Notes under the pieces: model-generated | Told to the model about the DNA's origin: nothing | Seen by the model: only the letters and a program-made list of their open reading frames with translations | Database searches by the model: none | Position numbers and translations under genes: made by a program | Shown here: piece after piece, positions 9,741-18,636 of the stretch | How the letters are laid out: every line of letters starts with the position of its first letter | How positions within the stretch are numbered: the stretch's first letter is position 1 | DNA from: Paracoccus everestensis | Lineage (GTDB): Bacteria > Pseudomonadota > Alphaproteobacteria > Rhodobacterales > Rhodobacteraceae | Assembly (NCBI RefSeq): GCF_021491915.1 | Contig: NZ_CP090836.1 | Span: 1,908,501 to 1,972,500, forward strand | Reading direction: 5' to 3' | DNA length: 64,000 nucleotides

Positions 9741-10908
9741 GGCCCAAGATCAGCGCGTGGACATCGTGGGTGCCTTCATAGGTGTTCACGGTTTCCAGGT
9801 TCTGGGCATGGCGGATCACGTGGTATTCGCTGGAAATGCCGTTGCCGCCGTGCATATCCCGCGCCATGCGCGCGATATCCAGGGCCTTGCCGCAGTTGTT
9901 GCGCTTGACGATCGAGATCATCTCGGGCGCGAAGCGGCCTTCGTCGAACAGCCGCCCGACGCGCAGGGAGGCCTGAAGGCCCAGGGCGATTTCCGTCTGC
10001 ATATCGGCCAGCTTCTTCTGGAACAACTGGGTCGCGGCCAAGGGACGGTTGAACTGGTGGCGGTCCAGCCCATACTGGCGGGCGCGGAACCAGCAATCCT
10101 CGGCGGCCCCCATCGCGCCCCAGGAAATGCCATAGCGTGCGCGGTTGAGGCAGCCGAACGGACCGCCCATGCCCTCGATGTTGGGCAGCAGCGCGTCATC
10201 TCCGACCTCGACATCCTCCATCACGATCTCGCCGGTGACAGATGCGCGGAGCGACAGCTTGCCCTCGATCTTGGGGGCTGACAAACCCTTCATCTCCTTT
10301 TCCAGCACGAAGCCGCGCACCTTGCCGCCATGGGCGTCGGATTTGGCCCAGACCACGAAGACATCGGCGATGGGGCTGTTGGAAATCCACATCTTGGCGC
10401 CGTTCAGGACATAACCGCCCTCGGTTTTCTTCGCGCGGGTCTTCATGCCCGCCGGATCCGACCCGGCATCCGGTTCGGTCAAACCGAAGCAGCCGATATA
10501 TTCCCCGCTGGCGAGTTTCGGCAGGTATTTCTGCTTCTGCTCCTCGCTGCCATAGGCTTCGATCGGAAACATCACCAGCGAGCTTTGCACCGAGGCCATG
10601 CTGCGATAGCCGCTGTCGATCCGCTCGATTTCTCGCGCGACCAAGCCGTAAGCCACGTAGGACGCACCAACCCCACCATAGGCATCATCCACCGTCACGC
10701 CCAGCAGGCCTGCCGCCCCCATCTCGCGAAAGATCTCGGGGTCGGTCGTCTCGTTCAGATAGGCGTCGGTGACCCGCGGGGCCAGCCGGTCGGCCGCGAA
10801 TGCCGCCGCGCTGTCGCGGATCATCCGCTCTTCTTCGCTCAACTGGTCGTTCAGAAGGAACGGGTCCGCCCAGTCGAACGCCGCGCCTTTGTGGGATTTG
10901 GTGGACAT
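9709..10908 (-). CDS. gcdH: Glutaryl-CoA dehydrogenase
   Basis: 399-residue FAD-dependent acyl-CoA dehydrogenase. The C-terminal signature [20 protein letters not shown] carries the catalytic glutamate in the context typical of glutaryl-CoA dehydrogenase, and the FAD/substrate motif [16 protein letters not shown] is present. The enzyme oxidises and decarboxylates glutaryl-CoA to crotonyl-CoA, a step in lysine, tryptophan and glutarate breakdown. I placed the start at 10908 because a good ribosome site (AGGAGC) precedes it; an in-frame ATG 36 bases upstream lacks one. It is divergent from a LysR gene and co-directional with a CoA-transferase, forming a compact glutarate module. Confidence 0.9.
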   Translation of the reverse strand: MSTKSHKGAAFDWADPFLLNDQLSEEERMIRDSAAAFAADRLAPRVTDAYLNETTDPEIFREMGAAGLLGVTVDDAYGGVGASYVAYGLVAREIERIDSGYRSMASVQSSLVMFPIEAYGSEEQKQKYLPKLASGEYIGCFGLTEPDAGSDPAGMKTRAKKTEGGYVLNGAKMWISNSPIADVFVVWAKSDAHGGKVRGFVLEKEMKGLSAPKIEGKLSLRASVTGEIVMEDVEVGDDALLPNIEGMGGPFGCLNRARYGISWGAMGAAEDCWFRARQYGLDRHQFNRPLAATQLFQKKLADMQTEIALGLQASLRVGRLFDEGRFAPEMISIVKRNNCGKALDIARMARDMHGGNGISSEYHVIRHAQNLETVNTYEGTHDVHALILGRAQTGIQAFG

Positions 10909-11002
10909 CGGAAGCTCCTGACTTGTTGCAGCGACAGTATCCATTTGGCAGTCACATCAGAAATGATAAATGTCCATGAGATCATGTATCGGGTGAATGT
11001 TC
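10909..11002. promoter_or_regulatory. Divergent control region between gcdH and the LysR gene
   Basis: A 94-base divergent intergenic region with AT-rich stretches and interrupted dyads: ATCA-GAAA-TGAT, and ATGAT...ATCAT with a 13-base spacer around 10965-10987. LysR regulators usually bind such T-N11-A type dyads between themselves and the divergent target. No confident -35/-10 pair was identified. Confidence 0.45.
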
Positions 11003-11887
11003 ATGCGCATCAGGCGATACCTGCCGAACCTCAGCCTGCTTCTGGCCTTTGACGGGGTGATGCGGCACGGGTCGGTGACGGCTGCGGCTCAGGAACTGGG
11101 CCTGACGCAAAGCACCGTCAGCCGCTTGGTCCAGACGCTGGAGGAGCAGATGGGCCAGCCGCTGTTCCTGCGCCACCGCCGCCGCCTGATCCCGACCGAA
11201 GGGGCCGCCCGCTATCACGCAGACATCTCGGCGGCGCTTGACCTGATCCAGCGGGGTGGCATGTCGCTGATTGCCAACCCGGAAGGGGGCAGCATCAACC
11301 TGGCGGTGCTGCCGACCTTTGGCACACGCTGGCTGGCCCCGCGCCTGCCCGGCTTCATGACCCGGCATCCGGGGATCATGGTGAACCTGACCACGCGCTT
11401 CCAGCCGGTGTCCTTCAGCAACGAGCCGTTCGACGCCGCGATCATCTATCACCAGGGCGACACCGCCCCCGAGGACAGCCTGCTGTTGTTCGGCGAAAGC
11501 CTGACGGCCTGCGCAAGCGCAGCCTTTCTGGCCGCCCATCCGATCATGCAGCCGGATGACCTGGAAGGCTTGGTACTGCTGTATCTGCAAACCCGGCCCG
11601 GCGCCTGGGCCGACTGGTTCCGGGGACAAGGGGCGCAGGTGGTACCGTCGGGCGGGATGGTGATGGACCAGTTTTCCATGATGATCCAAGCCGCCATATC
11701 GGGGCTTGGGGTGGCGCTTCTGCCCGATTATCTGGCCCGCCAGGAAATCGCCGAGGGCCACCTGCTGCCCGTTTTGCGACCGGCCGTTCCCGGCCGCGGG
11801 GCCTATCGGCTGGTCTGGCCCCGGACGCGGGCCGAATCACGCCCGCTGATCCATTTCCGCGACTGGCTGGCAGCCGAAGTCGCCTGA
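11003..11887 (+). CDS. LysR-family transcriptional regulator (GcdR-like)
   Basis: 294-residue LysR regulator. The N-terminal winged helix covers about residues 8-66: LSLLLAFDGVMRHGSVTAAA then ELGLTQSTVSRLVQTLEEQM with the recognition helix. The effector domain follows from about residue 90. I chose the ATG at 11003 because GGTGA lies six bases upstream; an ATG at 10997 sits on top of that site. It is transcribed away from gcdH, so it is the likely activator of the glutarate operon, with glutarate or glutaryl-CoA as plausible effector (inference). It ends seven bases from the stop of the convergent carboxymuconolactone-decarboxylase-family gene. Confidence 0.88.
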   Translation: MRIRRYLPNLSLLLAFDGVMRHGSVTAAAQELGLTQSTVSRLVQTLEEQMGQPLFLRHRRRLIPTEGAARYHADISAALDLIQRGGMSLIANPEGGSINLAVLPTFGTRWLAPRLPGFMTRHPGIMVNLTTRFQPVSFSNEPFDAAIIYHQGDTAPEDSLLLFGESLTACASAAFLAAHPIMQPDDLEGLVLLYLQTRPGAWADWFRGQGAQVVPSGGMVMDQFSMMIQAAISGLGVALLPDYLARQEIAEGHLLPVLRPAVPGRGAYRLVWPRTRAESRPLIHFRDWLAAEVA

Positions 11888-11894
11888 GGCGCGG

Positions 11895-12431
11895 TCAGAT
11901 CGGATCGCGGTCCAGTTCGTCCGCGATGGCCGGATCGACGGGCGTGTCATAGGTCATCAGGATGCTGCCCAGCACGAAATAGAAGCCCACGGTGGCGATC
12001 AGGTCGAAGACCGCCGTCCGCCCGATGGCGGCCGCCAGTTCCGCCTCGAGTTCGGGCGGGATCCTACGCTCATCGAACAGCGCATCGACCGCGCGCACGA
12101 TCAGACCGTCCTCGCCTTCAGGCATGGCCACGATGGCGCGGATCCGGGCGTCGGAAAAGCCAAGAGTCCGCGCGCGGCTGACATGATGCGCCCATTCATA
12201 GGCCGATCCCATCCTGTGGCCCGTGCGCAGGATGACCACCTCGGACCGTTCCAGGCCAAGCGCGGTATCCTTCACGACGTGCTGGCGCATCGGCGCCCAG
12301 GCCCTGACTAGGGCGGGGTGATGCGCCATGGTGCGATAAACGTTCAACTGCCCGGCAAAGCCATCCCGCAGATCGGCCAGGGATGGGGGCCATTCGGCAT
12401 TCGTCAGGGGCGGGCAAGGGGATCGGGACAT
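11895..12431 (-). CDS. Carboxymuconolactone decarboxylase (AhpD-fold) family protein
   Basis: 178-residue protein with the CMD/AhpD alpha-helical fold, recognisable at EVVILRTGHRMGSAYEWAHH followed by SRARTLGFSDARIRAIV. There is no CxxC pair, so it is not an AhpD-type peroxidase reductant; it belongs with the E-W-x-x-H type whose members act on lactones or have no known function. The start at 12431 is preferred over an upstream ATG at 12500 because homology begins there. It is divergent from the catabolic cluster starting at 12690 and may share its control region. Function is uncertain. Confidence 0.75.
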   Translation of the reverse strand: MSRSPCPPLTNAEWPPSLADLRDGFAGQLNVYRTMAHHPALVRAWAPMRQHVVKDTALGLERSEVVILRTGHRMGSAYEWAHHVSRARTLGFSDARIRAIVAMPEGEDGLIVRAVDALFDERRIPPELEAELAAAIGRTAVFDLIATVGFYFVLGSILMTYDTPVDPAIADELDRDPI

Positions 12432-12563
12432 GGGCGTTTTCCGGTTCCTCAGACTGTGCCGTATCGCACGTGGCCAGCGATTCAACATGGACTGGCGCAT
12501 CCACAGTGAATGACATCAACCCCTGAGAGAACCTTCCATCTTATTGAAATAAAATCAAAATTT

Positions 12564-12588
12564 TCTCTTTACAAATGACATAAAGAGA
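12564..12588. promoter_or_regulatory. 25-bp dyad, probable operator of the 12.7-25.9 kb cluster
   Basis: Two perfect 8-base arms, TCTCTTTA and TAAAGAGA, are separated by nine bases in a very AT-rich stretch (about 12540-12605) within high-GC surroundings. The dyad lies 101 bases upstream of the first gene of the catabolic cluster and 133 bases upstream of the divergent CMD gene. The spacing and composition fit a regulator-binding site overlapping promoters. The GntR regulator encoded at the far end of the cluster is the obvious candidate, but no link is proven. Confidence 0.5.
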
Positions 12589-12689
12589 TAACAATAAATA
12601 AAATGCGGTCGTGGATCAGGCGTGGAGGAGGCAAGGCCGAAGGCCAGCCAAGGCCGGATCCGCAGGCGCAGGCAGAGGAGGTCCAAGGA

Positions 12690-13367
12690 ATGGAAATGTC
12701 GTCGCTGACGGCCCGGCAGATTTATGAGCACGCCAAGGCCAATCCCACCCGCCGCCGCTTCGGGTTCGGCAAAAAGCCGATGCTGATCAACATCGACCTG
12801 CAACTGGCCTATACCGGCTTGGGCGAGTTCGCGACGGCTTACGAGACCAATCCCAAGCAGCTGGACTATGTGAACCAACTGGCCGACCTGGCCCGCGCCA
12901 AGGGCCTGCCGATCACGTGGACCTATGTGGCCTATATGCAGTCGGGCGAGGATTGCGGCGTCTGGGGCACCCGCACCGACACGCCGGATTCGCTGCAGAA
13001 CATCAAGGTGGGCTCGCGCCGCGCCGAATTCGATCCGCGCCTGAAGATCGACCGTGTCAAGGACATCGTCATCAACAAGCGCATGGCATCGCCGTTTCAT
13101 GAAACGAACCTGCAATCGCTGATGGTCTGGCACGGGTGCGACACGGTGGTCCTGACCGGCGGCTCGACCTCGGGCTGCGTGCGGGCCTGCGTGGTGGATG
13201 CGATCTCTCGCGGGTATCGGGTGATCGTCCCCGAGGAATGCGTGGCCGACAAGCACGAAAGCCCGCATTTCGCAAACCTCTATGACATCTCGGTCAAGTA
13301 TGGCGACGTGATCCCGGTGGCCGACGCCATCGCCTGGTATGACGCCTATCAGCCCGAGGCACGCTGA
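12690..13367 (+). CDS. Isochorismatase-family amidase (N-carbamoylsarcosine/maleamate amidohydrolase-like)
   Basis: 225-residue cysteine hydrolase of the isochorismatase superfamily. The triad can be followed: Asp in LINIDLQLAYTG, Lys in IVINKRMASPFHE and nucleophilic Cys in VVLTGGSTSGCVRACVVD with the usual cis-peptide glycine-rich turn. Close relatives include N-carbamoylsarcosine amidase and maleamate amidohydrolase (NicF), which hydrolyse linear amides to acid and ammonia. The start at 12690 has AGGAGGTCCAAGGA upstream; an in-frame ATG at 12603 has none. It is the first gene of the cluster, and two bases separate its stop from the next ATG. Its place before two PuuE-like hydrolases suggests it opens the half-amide they produce (inference). 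Confidence 0.85.
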   Translation: MEMSSLTARQIYEHAKANPTRRRFGFGKKPMLINIDLQLAYTGLGEFATAYETNPKQLDYVNQLADLARAKGLPITWTYVAYMQSGEDCGVWGTRTDTPDSLQNIKVGSRRAEFDPRLKIDRVKDIVINKRMASPFHETNLQSLMVWHGCDTVVLTGGSTSGCVRACVVDAISRGYRVIVPEECVADKHESPHFANLYDISVKYGDVIPVADAIAWYDAYQPEAR

Positions 13368-13368
13368 G

Positions 13369-14304
13369 ATGGGCGCTGAACCGATGCGGTCGGACCTGGG
13401 GCTTTACGATTATCTGCCCTGGCCGGGGCGGCCCAGGATCACCTGGCCCGGCGGCAAGAAACTGGCCGTCTGGATCGCGCCCAATATCGAATTCTACGAA
13501 TACGATCCGCCGAACAACCCCACCCGCACCCCCTGGGGCCGCCCCAACCCCGACGTTCTGCAATATTCGCACCGCGACTATGGCAACCGCGCGGGCTGGC
13601 AGCGGATGATGGCGGCGATGGACCAGGCGGGCTTTCGCGGGTCGGTGTCGCTGAACGTCGCGCTCTGCGATCATCACCCGGAAATCATCCGTGCCTGCGC
13701 CGACCGGGGGTGGGAGTTCTTTTCCCACGGCATCTACAACACCCGCTATGTCTATAACATGACGGTGGACCAGGAACGCGAGATCATCCGCGACGCCTTC
13801 GATACGGTTCGGAAGCACACGGGGCAGGAACTGGCGGGCTGGCTGTCGCCCGCGCTGTCGAACAACCTGTGGACCATGGACATCCTGGCCGAGGCCGGGA
13901 TCCGCTATACCTGCGATATGTTCCACGACGACCAGCCGATGCCCGTGAAGGTCAAGTCCGGCAAGCTGATCTCGATGCCCTATTCACTCGAGATGAACGA
14001 CGTGATCGTGTATAACAGCCAGAAGGTCACGCCGCGTCACTATGGCGAGATCATCCGCCGCCAGTTCGACCAGCTTTACAGGGAATCCGACGAAAGCGGC
14101 ATGGTCATGTGCATCCCGCTGCATCCCTATCTTGTGGGCCAGCCCCACCGCATCGACGCCTTCGCCGAGGCCATCGACTATATCGCCGGCCATGACGGGG
14201 TCTGGCAGGCCACGGGCCGAGAGATTGCCGAAGCCTATCACGCCAGCGGCGCCTATGACGCGATGACCGCTGCTGCCGCCAAGCACGCGCAGGGGGACCG
14301 CTGA
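13369..14304 (+). CDS. Polysaccharide-deacetylase-fold hydrolase, PuuE/imidase-like (copy 1)
   Basis: 311-residue member of the carbohydrate esterase 4 / NodB-fold superfamily, nearest in appearance to PuuE allantoinase and related cyclic amide hydrolases rather than to sugar deacetylases. Evidence is the opening RITWPGGKKLAVWIAPNIEF, then YGNRAGWQRMMAAMDQAG, the histidine motif EFFSHGIYNTRY and the GWLSPALSNN turn. The classical TFDDG metal motif is absent. It overlaps by one base with a second member of the same family. Such proteins open cyclic ureides or imides; the substrate here is not known. Confidence 0.8.
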   Translation: MGAEPMRSDLGLYDYLPWPGRPRITWPGGKKLAVWIAPNIEFYEYDPPNNPTRTPWGRPNPDVLQYSHRDYGNRAGWQRMMAAMDQAGFRGSVSLNVALCDHHPEIIRACADRGWEFFSHGIYNTRYVYNMTVDQEREIIRDAFDTVRKHTGQELAGWLSPALSNNLWTMDILAEAGIRYTCDMFHDDQPMPVKVKSGKLISMPYSLEMNDVIVYNSQKVTPRHYGEIIRRQFDQLYRESDESGMVMCIPLHPYLVGQPHRIDAFAEAIDYIAGHDGVWQATGREIAEAYHASGAYDAMTAAAAKHAQGDR

Positions 14305-15227
14305 TGTCGCTTCCCGAGAATTACCTGGACTATCCGGCCCGTCGCTACGGCATGGACCACGACCGCTATGACTGGTCGGATATGTTCGCGCGCAAGCCGA
14401 TCACCTGGCCCGACGGGGCGCGGATCGCGCTGTCGGTCGTGACCCATGTGCAGCATTTCCCGCTGGATATGCCCGCGAAGCCCTTCAAGGCGCCCGGCGC
14501 GCTGTCGATGCCCTATCCCGATTTCCGCTATTTCACCCACCGCGTTTATGGCAATCGCATCGGCGTGTTCCGCATCCTGCGGCTGCTGGCGGAAAAGGGG
14601 CTGCAAACCAGCTTTGCCGTCAACGGCTGCATCGCCACGCGCTATCCCGCGCTGCTGAAGGCGGTGGTCGAAGGGGGACACGAGGTGGTGGCCCATGGTC
14701 TGGACATGGGCAAGGTCCACCATTCGGGTCTGTCCCCCGAGGATGAGAACGCGATCATCGCCGAAACCCTGCGCCTGCTGCGGGGTGCCACAGGCCAGCC
14801 GGTCGAGGGGTGGCTGTCGCCCGGCCGCGCGCAGGGCTTCAACACGCCCGAACTGCTGGCCCGCAACGGCATCCGCTGGAACCTGGACTGGGCCAATGAC
14901 GACCTGCCCTACCCAATGCGGACCAGCGAAGGCAGGCTTCTGGCGATGCCGCTGGCATATGAGACCGACGACCGGGTGGTCGCCAACGAATATTTCCAGT
15001 CCGAGCCCGAATGGGTGCAGCAGGTCAAGGACCGCTTCGACGTGCTGTATCGCGAAAGCGCGGATTACGGCGGCCGGGTGATGAGCCTGCCGCTGCATTC
15101 CTGGGTATCGGGGATGCCCTATCGCGTCGAATACCTGCGCGAGGTGCTGGACTACATCCTGGGCCATGACGGCGTCTGGACCGCCCCCGTGGGCCAGATC
15201 GCCGCCGCAGCCGAAGGCCAGGTCTGA
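14304..15227 (+). CDS. Polysaccharide-deacetylase-fold hydrolase, PuuE/imidase-like (copy 2)
   Basis: 307-residue paralogue of the preceding protein. Shared landmarks are ITWPDGARIALSVVTHVQHF, RVYGNRIGVFRILRLLAEKG, the histidine motif EVVAHGLDMGKVH and GWLSPGRAQGFNTPELLARN. The ATG overlaps the previous stop (TGATG), which implies coupled translation and perhaps a hetero-oligomer. The two sequences differ clearly, so this is not a recent duplication. Alternatives are that one copy is catalytic and the other structural, or that they act on successive cyclic intermediates. Confidence 0.8.
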   Translation: MSLPENYLDYPARRYGMDHDRYDWSDMFARKPITWPDGARIALSVVTHVQHFPLDMPAKPFKAPGALSMPYPDFRYFTHRVYGNRIGVFRILRLLAEKGLQTSFAVNGCIATRYPALLKAVVEGGHEVVAHGLDMGKVHHSGLSPEDENAIIAETLRLLRGATGQPVEGWLSPGRAQGFNTPELLARNGIRWNLDWANDDLPYPMRTSEGRLLAMPLAYETDDRVVANEYFQSEPEWVQQVKDRFDVLYRESADYGGRVMSLPLHSWVSGMPYRVEYLREVLDYILGHDGVWTAPVGQIAAAAEGQV

Positions 15228-15257
15228 CGGACCTGCATGAACAAGGAACGGATCGCC

Positions 15258-16670
15258 ATGACGCAAGCATCCGACACCACGCCGCGAACCCTGTTCGGCA
15301 AGATCTGGGACGCGCATGAGATCATGCGCCACCCGTCCGGGCAGTCGCTTCTGTATATCGACCGCGACCTGATCCACGAGGGCAGCTTCCATGCCTTCGC
15401 CGACCTGAAGCGCCGCAACTTGCGCCCGCGCCGTCCCCAGCAGATCTTCGGGATCGCGGACCATTACGTCCCCACCTTGGGCCGCAGCGCGGATGACGCG
15501 GCAAGCCCCGCCATCGCCCGCATGATCCGCACCTTTGACGAGAACATGGAATGGGGCGGCCTGCGCCATTTCGGCCTGTCCAGCCGCGAACAGGGCATCG
15601 TCCATGTCGTGGCGCCGGAACAAGGCATCACCCTGCCCGGCCTGACCATCGTCTGCTCGGACAGCCATACCTCGACCCAAGGCGCACTTGGGGCCATCGC
15701 CTTCGGCATCGGGCAGTCGGAAAACGCCCATGTTCTGGCGACCCAGACCCTGTGGCAGATGCGGCCCAAGACCATGCGCGTCACGGTGGACGGGCAACTG
15801 GGACAGGGCGTCACCGCCAAGGACGTGATGCTGGCGCTGATCGCCCGGATCGGGGCTGCGGGCGCGGGCAGGCACGCCATCGAATATGCGGGCCAGGTCG
15901 TGCGCAATATGTCGGTCGAGGCGCGGCTGACGCTGTGCAACCTGTCGATCGAGGCCGCCGCCCGCCTGGGCATGGTTGCCCCCGACGAAACCACCTTCCG
16001 CTATGTCGCCGGGCGCCATTACGCGCCCACGGATCAGGAATGGGATCTTGCCATGGCCCAGTGGCGGCGGCTTCCCACCGACGACGGCGCCCCCTTCGAC
16101 CGGGAGGTCGAGATGGACGGCGCGGCCATCGCCCCCATGGTCACCTGGGGCACCAGTCCCGAGGATGCCGTCCCGATCACCGGCCGCATCCCCGATCCCG
16201 CCAGCTTTGCCAGCGCAGAGAAGCGCAAGGCCGCCGCCAAGTCGCTGGAATACATGGACCTGGCGCCCGGCACCGAACTGGACGGGTTGCCCATCGACCG
16301 TGTCTTCATCGGATCCTGCACCAACAGCCGGATCGAGGATCTGCGCGCCGCCGCAGCCATCCTGAAGGACCGCAAGGCAGCCATCCCCACCATCGTCGTC
16401 CCCGGTTCCACCCAGGTCCGCGAACAGGCCGAGGCCGAGGGCCTGGCCCGCATCTTCCGCGAGGCGGGCTTCGAATGGCGCCAGTCTGGCTGTTCCATGT
16501 GTGCGGCGATGAACGGCGATGTGGTGGAACCTGGCGAACGCTGCGCCTCGACATCGAACCGGAATTTCGTGGGGCGGCAGGGGCCGGGTGCGCGAACCCA
16601 TCTGGTCAGCCCCGCCATGGCCGCCGCCGCCGCGATCACCGGGCGGCTGACCGATGTCCGCAGGCTGTAA
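15258..16670 (+). CDS. LeuC-type hydratase large subunit, catabolic paralogue
   Basis: 470-residue aconitase-superfamily large subunit. The three Fe-S cluster cysteines are in VCSDSHTSTQGALGAIAFG, FIGSCTNSRIEDL and GCSMCAAMNGD. It most resembles 3-isopropylmalate dehydratase LeuC, but the same subfamily includes dimethylmaleate hydratase (DmdA) and maleate/citraconate hydratases. The ATG at 15258 follows AAGGAACGG; an ATG at 15237 is less well placed. It sits next to its small subunit inside a catabolic operon, with no other leucine biosynthesis gene in the window. I infer hydration of a (substituted) maleate rather than leucine synthesis. Confidence 0.85.
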   Translation: MTQASDTTPRTLFGKIWDAHEIMRHPSGQSLLYIDRDLIHEGSFHAFADLKRRNLRPRRPQQIFGIADHYVPTLGRSADDAASPAIARMIRTFDENMEWGGLRHFGLSSREQGIVHVVAPEQGITLPGLTIVCSDSHTSTQGALGAIAFGIGQSENAHVLATQTLWQMRPKTMRVTVDGQLGQGVTAKDVMLALIARIGAAGAGRHAIEYAGQVVRNMSVEARLTLCNLSIEAAARLGMVAPDETTFRYVAGRHYAPTDQEWDLAMAQWRRLPTDDGAPFDREVEMDGAAIAPMVTWGTSPEDAVPITGRIPDPASFASAEKRKAAAKSLEYMDLAPGTELDGLPIDRVFIGSCTNSRIEDLRAAAAILKDRKAAIPTIVVPGSTQVREQAEAEGLARIFREAGFEWRQSGCSMCAAMNGDVVEPGERCASTSNRNFVGRQGPGARTHLVSPAMAAAAAITGRLTDVRRL

Positions 16671-16680
16671 GGATGATGCG

Positions 16681-17295
16681 ATGAAGGCCTTCACCCGCGG
16701 AACCTCGACCGTCGCTTATGTTCCCGGCGTCAACTGCGACACCGACCAGATCATCCCCGGCCGCTTTCTCAAGGCCGACCGGGCCGAGGGATACGACAAG
16801 TTCCTGTTCCACGACATCCGCCGCGACGCGGATGGCAACCTCGACCCCGGCTTTCCGCTGAACCGTCCCGACGCACAGGGGGCCAGGATCCTGCTGGTCG
16901 AGGACAACTTCGGCTGCGGGTCATCCCGCGAAGGCGCGGTCTATGCCCTGGCTGATGCGGGCATCCGCGCGCTGCTGGCACCCAGCTTCGGCGACATCTT
17001 CTTCAACAACGCGCTCAAGAACGGCATCGTCCCGGTCCGCCTGCCGGTCACTGTCTGCGAAGCCTTGGCGGATCACCTGTCCGACAACCCCGACGCCGCC
17101 GTCACGGTCGACCTGGAAGCCGCGCAGGTGGTCCTGCCCGGCGATCTGGGCGCCCATCCGATCACCATCGACGCCTTCGCCCGCGACTGTCTTCTGCAGG
17201 GCCTGGACGAGATCGAGATGACCTTCACCTACCTAAACCGGATCGCGGCATTCGAGGCCGACAGGATGGCCCGCAACCCATGGCTGGGGCGCTGA
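16681..17295 (+). CDS. LeuD-type hydratase small subunit, catabolic paralogue
   Basis: 204-residue swivelling domain partner of the preceding large subunit. The cluster-proximal motif reads NFGCGSSREGAVYALADAG where biosynthetic LeuD normally has SSREHAPWAL, so the conserved histidine and tryptophan are replaced. The C-terminal SFGDIFFNNALKNGIVPVRL is typical of the family. This substitution pattern, with the operon setting, favours a non-leucine substrate such as a dialkylmaleate. The start at 16681 lies ten bases after the large-subunit stop. Together they would form a heterodimeric Fe-S hydratase in the cytoplasm. Confidence 0.85.
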   Translation: MKAFTRGTSTVAYVPGVNCDTDQIIPGRFLKADRAEGYDKFLFHDIRRDADGNLDPGFPLNRPDAQGARILLVEDNFGCGSSREGAVYALADAGIRALLAPSFGDIFFNNALKNGIVPVRLPVTVCEALADHLSDNPDAAVTVDLEAAQVVLPGDLGAHPITIDAFARDCLLQGLDEIEMTFTYLNRIAAFEADRMARNPWLGR

Positions 17296-17351
17296 TCGCG
17301 CCCGGCCCACGCCTTTAACAAGTCATACGAATAACAAGCAGGGAGACGACA

Positions 17352-18575
17352 ATGACATACACACTCAATCGCCGCGGCTTGCTGAAGGCCTCGGGCGCGG
17401 CCGCCCTTGTCAGCGGGCTGTCCATGCCCTCGATCCTGCGGGCGCAAGGCCAGACCGTGAAGATCGGCGTGCTGGAACCGCTGACCGGCAACCTGGCCTA
17501 TAACGGGACGCAATGCGCGGCGGGCGCGAAATTCGCGGCCGACGCGATCAACGCCGCCGGCGGCATCAAGAGCATGGGCGGCGCGCAGATCGAACTGGTC
17601 GTGGTCGATGCCCAGAGCCGCCCCGAGATCGCCGCGTCGGCGGTGGACACCCTGGCCGAGGCTGGCGTGGTGGCCTTCACCGGCGCAAGCGCATCAGCCC
17701 TGGGGCTGGCATCGTCGCAGGCGGCGGCGAAATACGACCTGGCGCAGGTGTTTTCCATCGGCACCGCCGAGACGATCGTGGAACGCGGCCTGCCCAACGT
17801 CTTCCGCTTCACCCCGGGCGTGAACAAATGCACCAGCGTCGCGCTTGAAAACCTCAAGCAGCTGAACGCGGCTGCCGGCAGCCCGGTCAAGACCGCCGCC
17901 ATCGTCCACGAGGACGGCCCCTTCGGATCGAACATGGCCAAGATCATGGCCGAGCAACTGCCCCAGCAGGGCATCGAGGTGGTCGAGACGATTTCCCACC
18001 CCACGCCGCATCGCGACTTCAACAACATCGCGCTGCGGGTGAAGGCGTCGGGGGCGAACATCCTGATCCCGTCGAACTATCTCAACGAATACACGCTGAT
18101 GGCACGCGCCTTGCGCCAGCAGCGGGCCGAACTGATGGCGATCTATTCGATCCTGGGCGGCGCCGCGTCCAACATCAAGTTCGTGCGCGAAAACAACGAC
18201 GTGGCGCAATACGTGATGGACTGCAACCACTGGTACGACCCCAACAAGCCCGAATCCCAGGCGCTTGCCGCCAGCGTGGCCGAGGCGGGGCTGGACCTGA
18301 CCTATGACGTGATGGTGTCCTATGCCACGATCCAGGTCATCGCCGACGCCTTGGAACGCGGCGCCTCGACCGACCGCAAGGCGATGATCGACACCTTGGC
18401 GGCATCCACCTTTGACGGCTCGATCATGCCTTACGGCCCGACCAAGTTCGTCAACGGCGACAACGTCAACTCGCAGCCGGTGAACACCCAGATCCGGGGC
18501 GAGGAGATCGAGCTGGTCTTCCCCGAGGAATACGCAACCGCCGAGCCTGTCTTCCCTGTTCCGCAGGAAGGCTGA
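17352..18575 (+). CDS. Branched-chain-type ABC transporter substrate-binding protein with Tat signal
   Basis: 407-residue periplasmic binding protein of the Leu/Ile/Val type (Peripla_BP_6). The N-terminus NRRGLLKASGAAALVSGLSM is a twin-arginine signal peptide, so the protein is likely exported folded. Mature sequence begins near the AQGQTVKIGVLEPLTGNLAY segment. A GGGAGACG ribosome site precedes the ATG. It is followed by both permeases and both ATPases of a Liv-type transporter and is embedded among catabolic enzymes. The ligand is therefore probably the cluster's growth substrate rather than an amino acid. Confidence 0.9.
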   Translation: MTYTLNRRGLLKASGAAALVSGLSMPSILRAQGQTVKIGVLEPLTGNLAYNGTQCAAGAKFAADAINAAGGIKSMGGAQIELVVVDAQSRPEIAASAVDTLAEAGVVAFTGASASALGLASSQAAAKYDLAQVFSIGTAETIVERGLPNVFRFTPGVNKCTSVALENLKQLNAAAGSPVKTAAIVHEDGPFGSNMAKIMAEQLPQQGIEVVETISHPTPHRDFNNIALRVKASGANILIPSNYLNEYTLMARALRQQRAELMAIYSILGGAASNIKFVRENNDVAQYVMDCNHWYDPNKPESQALAASVAEAGLDLTYDVMVSYATIQVIADALERGASTDRKAMIDTLAASTFDGSIMPYGPTKFVNGDNVNSQPVNTQIRGEEIELVFPEEYATAEPVFPVPQEG

Positions 18576-18636
18576 TCCGACCACGCCCCCGCCACCCGGC
18601 GGGGGCCACCGGCCGACCCCTGACAAGCGAGTGTCC

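Noticed and set aside
14253..16694. 813-codon minus-strand open frame
   Set aside because: Antisense to two clearly recognisable + strand genes (deacetylase-fold copy 2 and the LeuC-type subunit); amino acid composition is H/G/R/Q-rich as usual for such shadows.
15258..17295. LeuCD pair as leucine biosynthesis genes
   Set aside because: No leuA or leuB nearby, embedded in a catabolic operon with its own transporter, and the LeuD-like motif departs from the biosynthetic consensus; kept as a catabolic paralogue.
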